Source: Lutibacter sp. HS1-25
GTDB taxonomy: Bacteria > Bacteroidota > Bacteroidia > Flavobacteriales > Flavobacteriaceae
Direction: 5' to 3'
Assembly (NCBI RefSeq): GCF_004121075.1
Contig: NZ_RHLN01000024.1
Coordinates: 1 to 48,187, forward strand
DNA length: 48,187 bases
Numbering within the stretch: the first letter of the stretch is position 1; the number at the start of each line of letters is the position of its first letter. Shown here piece after piece: positions 7,893 through 15,992 of this stretch. Under the pieces are notes generated by a model. That model searched no databases, had not been told where the DNA came from, and was given only the letters and a program-made list of their open reading frames with translations. The position numbers were made by a program, and so were the translations under genes.

Positions 7893-8660
7893 GTGGAAGA
7901 ACAAGGTTACATAGAAATAAGGGTTACTAATAGAGATAATACATTAGCTCCCAAAGACATTGATATAAATGAAATTAAAGAAATTATATCAGATGTGGAA
8001 TCATTCTTATATCCTGAACGAAAGGAAAAACAAAACCGACCACATATCTCATACAATCTTGAAGAAGGTTCTGCAAAACATAAATTCTTTTTACCTATTT
8101 CAGCTGTGATTTTATTCAATGGTTTGACAAGTGAAATAAAAAGCAGAAATAATCTTGATTTTTTAGATTACAAAAGACAATCAATTATTGATAAATTTCA
8201 ACGGAAAGCTATCAAATATGGTTACTCAATTGAGTTTAACAACTCTATTTCAAAAGAGTCTCCTTTAATTATAGATTATACTACAAATTTCGAAATGATT
8301 GCGCCTACTTTCTACGAAAGTGAATTTTACCTATATGGAGAAATTTATCAAGAAGGTGGTAAAATGCCTAATTTACATATTAGCACTAAAAAATATGGAA
8401 ACCTAACCATAGCTGCTACTAAAGAACAAATTATGGATGGTATTAAAAAAACGTATAAACCATATGGAATAAAGGTTCGAGGTAAAAAAAGTTTTGAAAA
8501 TGATAAATTGTCAGACTTAGAATTAGTAGCGTTTATACAGTACAAACCTATTTTTAATAAATCCCTTTTAGAAAAAGTAATTGAAAAAGCATCAGTTAAT
8601 TTAAGCAAAATAACCAATGTTGATACTTGGATTGATGATTTAAAAGCTGAAGGGATATGA
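7893..8660 (+). CDS. Unrecognised protein, partner of downstream PIN nuclease
   Basis: About 255 residues from GTG 7893 (VEEQGYIEIRVTN). A longer TTG start at 7878 is possible but lies inside the -7 box. I do not recognise a named family. Visible features: an N-terminal alpha/beta part, a segment RPHISYNLEEGSAKHKFFLP near residue 50 leading to a hydrophobic SAVILFNGL, and a beta-rich middle (ESEFYLYGEIYQEGG...NLHISTKKYGNLTIAATKEQI) that could be a small barrel. The C-terminus DTWIDDLKAEGI ends in an ATGA overlap with the PIN gene, so the two are translationally coupled. No helix-turn-helix is obvious, and it is large for an antitoxin. It may be an antitoxin, a targeting subunit, or the sensor of a small defence unit. 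Confidence 0.7.
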   Translation: MEEQGYIEIRVTNRDNTLAPKDIDINEIKEIISDVESFLYPERKEKQNRPHISYNLEEGSAKHKFFLPISAVILFNGLTSEIKSRNNLDFLDYKRQSIIDKFQRKAIKYGYSIEFNNSISKESPLIIDYTTNFEMIAPTFYESEFYLYGEIYQEGGKMPNLHISTKKYGNLTIAATKEQIMDGIKKTYKPYGIKVRGKKSFENDKLSDLELVAFIQYKPIFNKSLLEKVIEKASVNLSKITNVDTWIDDLKAEGI

Positions 8661-9139
8661 AAGAAATAAAAAGTGTTCTTTTAGATAATTCTTTCTGTAT
8701 TAGGTTGTTGAAAAGAGATGATGAATTCCATCAAAATGCAATAGATTATTTTGAATATTTTTTAGAAAATGAAATAGAACTTTACCTGTCTACTATAGTT
8801 GTAAGCGAATATGCTGTTGGAGATAATCCTGATAATTTACTTTCATTAAATGCTTTTCAACTATTGGAATTTGATTATGCAGATGCTAAAACTGCTGGAG
8901 CATTTTTTGCAGAACTTAAAGATAATGAGGAATTAAGAAAATCTGAGCAACGTAAAGTAATTATCAATGATATAAAACTATTTGCTCAAATTCATAATAG
9001 GAAAATTGATGCCTATATTACAAAAGATAGAAAATCATTGAGTAAAATGATAGATCCTTTAAAAAAGACACATAATTTAAACTTTGAATTTATTGATTTG
9101 TCGGTTTCTTTAAATGATAAACTTGGTAGATTGTTTTAA
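8657..9139 (+). CDS. PIN-domain ribonuclease (VapC-like), toxin candidate
   Basis: 160 residues. The fold pattern is that of a PIN domain: SVLLDNSFCIRLLK, then ELYLSTIVVSEYAVG, VIINDIKLFAQIHN and AYITKDRKSLSK. The four acidic residues that bind Mg/Mn fall at D10, E51, D105 and D124, so the active site looks complete. PIN nucleases of toxin-antitoxin modules cleave tRNA, rRNA or mRNA. The ATG overlaps the stop of the upstream gene by four bases. The N-terminal HQNAIDYFEYFLENEIEL helix pair is typical of VapC. It ends 16 nt from the convergent radical SAM gene. Toxin function is inferred from family and arrangement only; the partner is not a classical VapB. Confidence 0.8.
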   Translation: MKEIKSVLLDNSFCIRLLKRDDEFHQNAIDYFEYFLENEIELYLSTIVVSEYAVGDNPDNLLSLNAFQLLEFDYADAKTAGAFFAELKDNEELRKSEQRKVIINDIKLFAQIHNRKIDAYITKDRKSLSKMIDPLKKTHNLNFEFIDLSVSLNDKLGRLF

Positions 9140-9155
9140 TAAATAATAGCCAAAA

Positions 9156-11360
9156 TTACAACACCAACAATCCGAAATTTCTTAATTTTTTAACAGGTTT
9201 TGAATACCAAAACAACTCGAAGTTTTCAAAATGCATTTCAAAATCTTCTTTTATTTGTAAAAAGGTAAGCGTGCTGTTTTGTTTAACCGAAATTTTCTTC
9301 AAAATGGCTAATAGCCACTCACCTTTTTCTTTTTCAAATGAAATTTCAAGTAAATCATTTTTTGAATGAAAAGCCAAATTAATTAGCTCTAACCTAGCTC
9401 CTCTTTTGGTTTTTGAGGTATATGAAACCAATGGTTTGCCACCAAGCCAGACTATTTTTGCTGAAGATTTGATATTTAAGTCTTCTTCTGATTTTAAACA
9501 ATCTTCAATAAAATAAGACTGAATTTCAGTTTGTGGAATTTCAAAATCAAACCAGTCTTGCAGCGGAAGGTCAAAACCAATGCCGTGCATAAAATTGAAA
9601 ATGGATTTTTTTAATCCGTAACTAAATTTATCGTGTTCAATATTTGTTTCGTCTTTAAAATCAACGTCGTTATTGGCAAAAGTAATGTCTTTATAATTGG
9701 GTAAAACACCATATTTTTCAGGATTTAAACCAATCGGACTATGGGTTGTCAATGCAAATTGATGCCAAAACCCAGACTGAATAATTTGCAGTTCAAATAG
9801 TTGCCTTACCATTTCTAAACTATCCACCGTTTCTTGCGCTGTTTGCGTTGGAAAACCGTACATTAAATAAGCGTGCACCATAATGTTGGCTTCGGTAAAA
9901 TTAAGATTTACCTGTGCCACTTGCTCAACCGTTACACCTTTATCAATTAGTTTTAACAAACGATCTGAAGCCACTTCCAAACCACCCGAAACCGCAATAC
10001 AACCCGAAGCTTTTAACAACAAACAAAGGTCTTTTGTAAAACTTTTTTCAAACCGAATGTTGGTCCACCAAGTGACACCCAAATCACGTTTTAAAATTTC
10101 CAAAGCCAAAGCCCTCATCAATGCCGGTGGTGCAGCTTCATCAACAAAATGAAATCCAGTTTCGCCAGTTTTGGCAATGATTTCTTCCATTCTATCAACC
10201 AATAATTTGGCGGTTATAGGCTCATAAATTTTGATATAATCGAGAGAGATATCACAAAAAGTACATTTTGCCCAATAACAACCATGCGCCATAGTGAGTT
10301 TATTCCAACGACCGTCACTCCATAAACTGTGCATTGGATTTGCAATTTCTATGACCGAAATGTATTTATTTAGCAACAAATCTGTATAATCGGGCGTACC
10401 AATTTCAGCTTGTTTGTAGTCGCTTTTTGTTGAAGAATTATTGTAAACAACAGCGTTTTCTTCCTTTAAAAAAGTTCTTTTAAACTTGTTAAAATCTATG
10501 TTTTCTGCGGAAGGATTTAACACATTTGATAGCAACAATTCAACAGGCAATTCGCCATCATCTAGAGTAATATAATCAAAAAAATCAAAAACACGAACGT
10601 CTGAAACAGAACGCAATTCGGTATTTGGGAAACCGCCACCCATACCAATTTTAATTTTTGGATACTTGTTTTTTATAAATTGAGCGCAACGAAAAGCACT
10701 GTATAAATTGCCCGGAAATGGCACTGAAAAACACACCAATTTTGGTTGAATTTCTTCCAGAATTTCAGCTAAAATTTGAAGTGTAATTTGGTCAATATAA
10801 GTTGGGTTGTGTTGTAAACTGTTGTACAGCTCGTCAAAACTATTGGCACTTTTTCCCAAGCGTTCTGCATACCTACTAAAACCAAAATTTTCATCAACAC
10901 ATTCTTTGATAAAATCAGATAAATCTTCTAAATAAAGGGTTGCTAAATGTTTGGCTTTGTCTTGCAAACCCATTTCGCCAAAAGCATAATTTAAATCGTC
11001 TAACTGTTCAAAACGTGAAGCCTGAGGCAGAAAAGAATCTGTACAAATTTGCCTTGCAAAAGTTTGATTTTTTCCTTGCAGAAATTCAATAACTGGCTCA
11101 ATGGTTTTTAAATAGTCGTTTTTTAGAGCAAATATTCTTTGTGAATTTTCAGAAGTAATTGTATTATTTTCAACCGAAAAATTAAAAATATCAGTCAACC
11201 CTTTTTTTGAAAAAAGAGCCAAAATAACTTCAATTCCTAAATCTGATTGATGCGATTGTATGTTTTTTGTATTTAAAAAGCCTTTCAAATAAACGGTGCC
11301 CGGATAGGGTGTGTTTAATTGGGTAAAAGGCGGTGTAATCAATAAAATATCTTTTACCAT
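9156..11360 (-). CDS. B12-binding-domain radical SAM protein
   Basis: 734 residues. The N-terminal part (MVKDILLITPPFTQLNTPYPGTVYLKGF; later LVCFSVPFPGNLYSAF and IGMGGGFPN) fits a cobalamin-binding Rossmann-like domain. The radical SAM core starts near residue 355 with TMAHGCYWAKCTFCDISLDY; its cysteines are C361, C366 and C369, spacing CX4CX2C rather than the usual CX3CX2C. VHAYLMYGFPTQTAQETVDSL matches the later SAM-binding GFP/GxP segment. The C-terminal 150 residues are not recognised. Enzymes of this class methylate or rearrange unreactive carbons using SAM and B12; the substrate is unknown. A VF530-like gene lies 21 nt upstream in the same direction. Confidence 0.88.
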   Translation of the reverse strand: MVKDILLITPPFTQLNTPYPGTVYLKGFLNTKNIQSHQSDLGIEVILALFSKKGLTDIFNFSVENNTITSENSQRIFALKNDYLKTIEPVIEFLQGKNQTFARQICTDSFLPQASRFEQLDDLNYAFGEMGLQDKAKHLATLYLEDLSDFIKECVDENFGFSRYAERLGKSANSFDELYNSLQHNPTYIDQITLQILAEILEEIQPKLVCFSVPFPGNLYSAFRCAQFIKNKYPKIKIGMGGGFPNTELRSVSDVRVFDFFDYITLDDGELPVELLLSNVLNPSAENIDFNKFKRTFLKEENAVVYNNSSTKSDYKQAEIGTPDYTDLLLNKYISVIEIANPMHSLWSDGRWNKLTMAHGCYWAKCTFCDISLDYIKIYEPITAKLLVDRMEEIIAKTGETGFHFVDEAAPPALMRALALEILKRDLGVTWWTNIRFEKSFTKDLCLLLKASGCIAVSGGLEVASDRLLKLIDKGVTVEQVAQVNLNFTEANIMVHAYLMYGFPTQTAQETVDSLEMVRQLFELQIIQSGFWHQFALTTHSPIGLNPEKYGVLPNYKDITFANNDVDFKDETNIEHDKFSYGLKKSIFNFMHGIGFDLPLQDWFDFEIPQTEIQSYFIEDCLKSEEDLNIKSSAKIVWLGGKPLVSYTSKTKRGARLELINLAFHSKNDLLEISFEKEKGEWLLAILKKISVKQNSTLTFLQIKEDFEMHFENFELFWYSKPVKKLRNFGLLVL

Positions 11361-11381
11361 TTTAAATACAATTTTAATGAT

Positions 11382-11624
11382 TTATTGTTTTTCAATTGTT
11401 CGCAAATATAGTTCTTCTACTTTGGTTCTTGCCCAAGGTGTTCTGCGTAAAAATTTCAAACTCGATTTGATGGTTGGGTTGCTGTTAAAACAATTTATTT
11501 TTATACGTGTTCCCAATTCTTCCCAACCGTAAAACGACACCAAATATTGCACAATTTCGGCCAGTTTTACACCGTGTAACGGATTGTTAATTTGGCTGTT
11601 ATCTTTTGGTTTATCTAAATCCAT
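11382..11624 (-). CDS. VF530-family (DUF2132) small DNA-binding-type protein
   Basis: 80 residues from ATG 11624 (MDLDKPKDNSQINNPLHGV). PLHGVKLAEIVQYLVSFYGW, ELGTRIKINCFNSNP and SSLKFLRRTPWARTKVEELY follow the VF530/DUF2132 family from start to end, including the invariant FLRRTPWAR. The longer frame to 11669 adds a hydrophobic, non-conserved MKWLFLQNNL extension and is unlikely. VF530 is annotated as a putative double-stranded-DNA-binding protein from a structure; its cellular role is not established. It precedes the radical SAM gene by 21 nt and may share its transcript. Confidence 0.9.
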   Translation of the reverse strand: MDLDKPKDNSQINNPLHGVKLAEIVQYLVSFYGWEELGTRIKINCFNSNPTIKSSLKFLRRTPWARTKVEELYLRTIEKQ

Positions 11625-11738
11625 TAAACTGTTATTTATTAAATTATTTTGCAAAAAAAGCCATTTCAAACAAGTCCAATTCTTGTACTATTGACACTAT
11701 TTATTTGTGATCGAAGTTACAATATAAGTTTTTATAAA

Positions 11739-12410
11739 TTATAATTGAGGAAAATTACCCGATGACATCAGCACCAAACCTGCAACCAAATTGATAAGTA
11801 AAATAATTAAAATAGGTTTTATAATACCTCTTTTTGGGTATGTGGCATTTAAGGGTTTTTCTTTTTCCCAAATAAGTTTATACAAAATAAAAACACCTAT
11901 TAAACTTGATACTATAGAAATTATTAAGGCATAAATAATATCACTTGCTGATATAAAATTAGTGATAGAAACCTTGTCTGCAATATTTAAAAAAGTATAG
12001 ATATAATTTAATGCAAACGAATAAAAAAATGCACCAAGAAGCACCAACCAACCACTATTTTTTTTATTCAGTTGAAACAAGTTTAAAGCCATTAAAATAC
12101 CACCGCCAAATACCGAAAACAGTGCACCAAAAATAAAGATAGCTTGTGTGCTATACAATGCAGGTGTTTCTGTATTTGATTCTATTTGCACCGTACTTTG
12201 CGATGCCGATTGCGCTATAGGCTCAATAATTTCAGCCAATTCTTGTTTTATAATGTCGCTATTTTCAACAGTAATTCCTCTTTTTTCAAGCTCTAATATG
12301 GCTGTTAAAACAGCATAATGTTGAAAATCGTCTTTATTATCAACGTATTTTTTCAATTCAGCATCTGACAATCTTGCCATTCTTATTGAAAAGTAATTTT
12401 CTTCGCTCAT
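11739..12410 (-). CDS. Integral membrane protein of unknown function
   Basis: 223 residues, family not recognised. The first 85 residues are soluble and charged (SIRMARLSDAELKKYVDN, LTAILELEKRGITVENSDI), a pattern seen in small helical domains that precede membrane parts in Bacteroidota proteins. Four hydrophobic segments follow: AIFIFGALFSVFGGGILMAL, WLVLLGAFFYSFALNYIYTF, IIYALIISIVSSLIGVFILY and PILIILLINLVAGLVLM. ATG at 12410 follows a TAACTTCG box one base off the -7 consensus. No enzyme motifs were seen. Confidence 0.75.
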   Translation of the reverse strand: MSEENYFSIRMARLSDAELKKYVDNKDDFQHYAVLTAILELEKRGITVENSDIIKQELAEIIEPIAQSASQSTVQIESNTETPALYSTQAIFIFGALFSVFGGGILMALNLFQLNKKNSGWLVLLGAFFYSFALNYIYTFLNIADKVSITNFISASDIIYALIISIVSSLIGVFILYKLIWEKEKPLNATYPKRGIIKPILIILLINLVAGLVLMSSGNFPQL

Positions 12411-12762
12411 TTTTTTATAATTATATATTTTAGTTCGAAGTTAAAATATTGTTTAAAGCTGTATTATTTTGCTATTGTTATGATAAACAAAAACCAAAAA
12501 ACACCGATATTTTTTAAAATCTAATATTTGCAAATTTAAGGGTTTTTTAAAGTCTTTTAATAAAAGTTGTAAATTAAACTGCTCAATCTCACTTTAGTTA
12601 AAACAAAAGCAACTATTTGAATGAATTGAATGATGGTTTTTTAAGTTTAAATTTACTAAAAAACCCAATATAATTTGCCCGTTTATTTCACAAAAAAAGC
12701 CCAATGTAAGTTAAAAAACAAGCATTGAGTACTAAAACAAATAGGTTATTTTAGTTTAAAAA
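12411..12762. other. 352-base AT-rich intergenic stretch
   Basis: Contains the leader of the membrane-protein gene and the terminator of the lipoprotein gene (12691-12729). Between them, about 250 bases of AT-rich sequence hold no convincing open frame, RNA gene or repeat. Confidence 0.6.
12691..12729 (-). terminator. Probable terminator of the lipoprotein gene
   Basis: On the minus strand CTCAATG (12729-12723) pairs with CATTGGG (12706-12700) with one U-G pair, around a 16-nt loop, and is followed by CTTTTTTTG. It lies about 34 nt after the lipoprotein stop. Confidence 0.5.
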
Positions 12763-13380
12763 TTATAAAACGCGTACATTTTTAATTTTAGCAGTTGGGT
12801 TAAAATCCGCAATATTTAGAGGGGTTTCTTCACCAGTAACTTGAATTTTACCTTTATAATCTTTTTCGTCGAGTAAAAATTTAATATTTAAATCAGGGGT
12901 TTCAATCACAAATCTATCTCCACCTATGTATGTGAACCAAATTTTATAATTTGGATATTGCGCTATAAACTCACCAATAGTTGAATTTACGCCAATACCT
13001 TTTTCAGTTTTAAATTTTTCGCTATTCACAATTATTTCACCAATATTTTTAGTGTAAATATTTGCTTCAAAATCAAATTTTGGTTTTAAAACCATTAGTT
13101 GTTCTTCATTTGCTGAAATTTTAAAAATTGGTTCTGTCCATTCTTCACCTTCATCCATAAGCGTAATAGCATCTTCCTTAATGGTATAGTTTTTAGCTGA
13201 AATTTTTTCTCCAATTTTAAAATCACCTACCGAATTATTCAAAATTAAAGTGTTTTCAGCAGTAGTTTGAGTTGTTAAAGTTTCTGTTTTAGTTAATTGG
13301 GTTACATTGTTTTTTGGTGACAAATTACAGCCAATAAGAATAAATGCCACAACAGAAAATGGTGCTAATAATTTTTTCAT
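12763..13380 (-). CDS. Lipoprotein of unknown function
   Basis: 205 residues. The start MKKLLAPFSVVAFILIGCNL is a lipoprotein signal with lipobox LIGC; the mature N-terminus would be the Cys at residue 18, followed by a polar Thr-rich linker (TQLTKTETLTTQTTAEN). The rest is beta-rich: a segment VGDFKIGEKISAKNYTIKED, then GVNSTIGEFIAQYPNYKIWFTYIGGDRFVIETPDLNIKFLL. The alternation of IG-E/F starts (FKIGEKIS, STIGEFIAQYP) suggests two short repeats of an all-beta fold. It should be anchored in a membrane facing the periplasm. No named family recognised. It has its own terminator and lies divergent from the NYN gene. Confidence 0.8.
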   Translation of the reverse strand: MKKLLAPFSVVAFILIGCNLSPKNNVTQLTKTETLTTQTTAENTLILNNSVGDFKIGEKISAKNYTIKEDAITLMDEGEEWTEPIFKISANEEQLMVLKPKFDFEANIYTKNIGEIIVNSEKFKTEKGIGVNSTIGEFIAQYPNYKIWFTYIGGDRFVIETPDLNIKFLLDEKDYKGKIQVTGEETPLNIADFNPTAKIKNVRVL

Positions 13381-13511
13381 AATTAAAATTTAAGATTAAA
13401 ATTTTTGATACAATTTTTTTTGATAACCAAACATATCATTTTTAGTGCGCATATTTTATGATAATTGTCAAATATCAGTAAAAGAATAGCTGTTTTTTGT
13501 AACTTTATGCT

Positions 13512-14255
13512 ATGATAAAAGACACTAAACTAGCCGTTTTAATAGACGGCGACAATATTCCATCAAAATATATCAAAGAAATGATGGAGGAAATTACCAA
13601 ATATGGCACACCAACCATTAAAAGAATTTATGGAGATTGGACAAAACCACATTTGTCTAAATGGAAAAATATTTTGCTCGAAAATGCCATAACGCCCATA
13701 CAACAATATGGCTATACAACTGGTAAAAACGCAACAGATTCTGCAATGATTATTGATGCTATGGATATTTTATATTCTGAAAAAGTAAACGGATTTTGTT
13801 TGGTTTCATCAGATAGTGATTTTACAAAATTAGCCACACGTTTGCGTGAAGCTGGTTTGGTTGTTTACGGTATTGGCGAAAAGAAAACACCCGACCCGTT
13901 TATAGTTGCCTGCGATAAATTTATTTATTTAGAAATTTTGGCTTTGGAAGAAGACACTCCAGATGGTGCTAAACCAACAAAAAAGGCAAGTATTGATAAA
14001 ATTAATCCGAAAGTAATTAGATTGTTAAGAAACTCGGTTGATGATGCCGCCGATGACGATGGATGGGCTTTTATGGGCGATGTAGGTTCGTTATTATTAA
14101 AAAAGCAACCCAATTTTGATGCGCGTAACTTTGGTTTTGAAAAATTAACCCCATTATTTAAATCGTTGCCTCAATTTGAAATTGAACAACGCGATAACAA
14201 TAGTGGTAGATTTAAGCTTATTTATGTAAGAAATAAAAAAAATAATAAGTCATAA
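13512..14255 (+). CDS. NYN-domain RNase-like protein with C-terminal OST-HTH/LOTUS domain
   Basis: 247 residues. The NYN (LabA/DUF88-type PIN-like) domain covers about 5-140: KLAVLIDGDNIPSKY with D12 and D14, GKNATDSAMIIDAMDIL with D76 and D82, and LVSSDSDFTKLATRLRE with D101 and D103, all the acidic positions expected for metal binding. After an Ala/Lys-rich linker, residues about 158-245 (INPKVIRLLRNSVDDAADD, FMGDVGSLLLKKQPNFDARNFGF, LTPLFKSLPQFEIEQRDN) fit the OST-HTH/LOTUS fold, which binds RNA. NYN proteins with LOTUS domains are probable RNA-processing nucleases. It lies 4 nt before the AsmA-like gene, so the two are probably cotranscribed. Confidence 0.92.
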   Translation: MIKDTKLAVLIDGDNIPSKYIKEMMEEITKYGTPTIKRIYGDWTKPHLSKWKNILLENAITPIQQYGYTTGKNATDSAMIIDAMDILYSEKVNGFCLVSSDSDFTKLATRLREAGLVVYGIGEKKTPDPFIVACDKFIYLEILALEEDTPDGAKPTKKASIDKINPKVIRLLRNSVDDAADDDGWAFMGDVGSLLLKKQPNFDARNFGFEKLTPLFKSLPQFEIEQRDNNSGRFKLIYVRNKKNNKS

Positions 14256-14259
14256 ATAA

Positions 14260-15939
14260 ATGAAACTAAGATATAAAATATGGTTGCTTATTTTTGGTAT
14301 TATAGCAATTGTAATTGTCTCGGCTAATATTATTTTAAATACGATTGTTACAAAAGTTGTAAAAACTGAGATCGAAAATATTAACAGTAAAGGTGCTATT
14401 TTTTTAACACTTGAAAAGACTGAAATTGACGTTTTTACAAGTCATTTAACCTTAAAAGGTCTTCATATTAAGCCCGATAGTTTGTTTTTTGAAAATTTTA
14501 AACTCGGTAAAACGCCTAAAGCTATTGCTTCAGAATTTTACCTTTCAGAATTGAAAATTAAAGGATTTGATATTTTTAATATTTTACTCTCTAAAGAAAT
14601 TTCAGTCGATAAAATTATTGCCAAAGATATTGATTTAAACATTTACAAATCAGACACTTATTTAAATTCAAAAGAAGCTCCAAAAAAATCATTTGACTCT
14701 ATTTTTATAAAAGGAATTGAAAAAATTGATATAAGTAATATTGAATTTAACAATTTTAAATTAACAATTATCAATGCTCAAAAAATAGATACACTGTTTG
14801 CTTATCAAGAAAAATCTTGTCTAATTAGTGGCATTGCATTTAATGCTTACCCAAATGCTGAAAATTATTTTAAATTCAATAAAGATTCATTACAAATTCA
14901 ATTAAAAAATCAACATATAGATTTAGAAAAAGGAAATTACGATCTATTTTTAGAAGATATTTTATACGATTTTCCTAAAAAAACGATTCAAGTTTCTAAT
15001 TTTAAATTAAAACCAAAAATTGATAAATTTAAATTGGCTTCGACCTATAAATACAATAGTGAGGTTTATGAAGTTGCAAGTAAAAAAATTATTTTTAATG
15101 GTTTTTATATAGATAGCATTATTAAAAATGGTGTTATTGCTATTGATAGCATTGATGTTGATGGATTAAATCTCGACATTTACAAAGACCAAACAAAACC
15201 TTTTAATAAGCAAAAAAGGCCTTTGTATTTAAATCAGAAATTAAAAAGATTAGACCAACCTATTTACATTCAAAAAGTATTGATTAAAAATAGTTTGTTT
15301 ACTTACAAAGAGAAACACGATATTACCAATGAATTGTTAACTGTTACTATATCAGACATTAATGCAAACTTTAATCACATTACTTCTATAAAAGACAGTT
15401 TAAAAAACAGCAAACCTTTAAACATTCATATATTAGGTAAATTAAACAATGTGGCTCATTTAAATCTTACTGTTTTTATGCCTTATAACACCTGGAACAA
15501 TTCTTTTTCATTTGTTGGAAAACTTGGAGGTGCCAATTTTAAAGAATTTAATACTGCCATTTATCCTGCCACAGGTGTAAAATTTGAGGAAGGAAAATTA
15601 CACAGTATGAATTTTTCAGTACACGGCACCCCTGCTGGTTCTAAAGGTGAAATGACAATGCTTTACAGCGACATAAAAATCGATATTTTAAAAGAACATA
15701 AAAAGATGAAAACCGCTTCGTGGTTGGGAAATACCTTAATGAACAATTCAAATCCTTCTAAAAATGGAAAATTAAGAGTTGGTATTATTGAATTTGAAAG
15801 AGTACCTTATAAAGGTTTTGGAAACCTTTTATGGAAATCGGTTATGTCTGGAATGGTAAATACCTTAAATCCTATTGGAAAAACAGAGAAAGAGGTTAAA
15901 AAGAAAAGTAGAAAGAAATGGTTTTCTAAAAAGCGATAA
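14260..15939 (+). CDS. AsmA-like / DUF748-like membrane-anchored protein
   Basis: 559 residues. A single N-terminal transmembrane helix (KIWLLIFGIIAIVIVSANIIL) is followed by a long periplasmic part with repeating beta strands rich in D-I-N/K patterns: FLTLEKTEIDVFTSHLTLKGLHI, FYLSELKIKGFDIF, ISVDKIIAKDIDLNIYK, ISNIEFNNFKL. This layout of 'strand-x-G-strand' steps is that of AsmA/DUF748 family proteins, thought to bridge membranes and move lipids. The C-terminal quarter (GKLHSMNFSVHGTPAGSKGEMTMLYSDIKIDI) fits the end of such a domain, and the tail is basic (EKEVKKKSRKKWFSKKR). Assignment is by pattern, not by motif. It begins 4 nt after the NYN gene. Confidence 0.65.
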   Translation: MKLRYKIWLLIFGIIAIVIVSANIILNTIVTKVVKTEIENINSKGAIFLTLEKTEIDVFTSHLTLKGLHIKPDSLFFENFKLGKTPKAIASEFYLSELKIKGFDIFNILLSKEISVDKIIAKDIDLNIYKSDTYLNSKEAPKKSFDSIFIKGIEKIDISNIEFNNFKLTIINAQKIDTLFAYQEKSCLISGIAFNAYPNAENYFKFNKDSLQIQLKNQHIDLEKGNYDLFLEDILYDFPKKTIQVSNFKLKPKIDKFKLASTYKYNSEVYEVASKKIIFNGFYIDSIIKNGVIAIDSIDVDGLNLDIYKDQTKPFNKQKRPLYLNQKLKRLDQPIYIQKVLIKNSLFTYKEKHDITNELLTVTISDINANFNHITSIKDSLKNSKPLNIHILGKLNNVAHLNLTVFMPYNTWNNSFSFVGKLGGANFKEFNTAIYPATGVKFEEGKLHSMNFSVHGTPAGSKGEMTMLYSDIKIDILKEHKKMKTASWLGNTLMNNSNPSKNGKLRVGIIEFERVPYKGFGNLLWKSVMSGMVNTLNPIGKTEKEVKKKSRKKWFSKKR

Positions 15940-15992
15940 TCCTTTTATTTTAGAATTAGTAGTTTAAAAATTAGCTTACAAAAACTAAAATT

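Noticed and set aside
11625..11669. N-terminal extension of the VF530-like protein
   Set aside because: MKWLFLQNNL is unlike the family and an ATG at 11624 gives the usual length.
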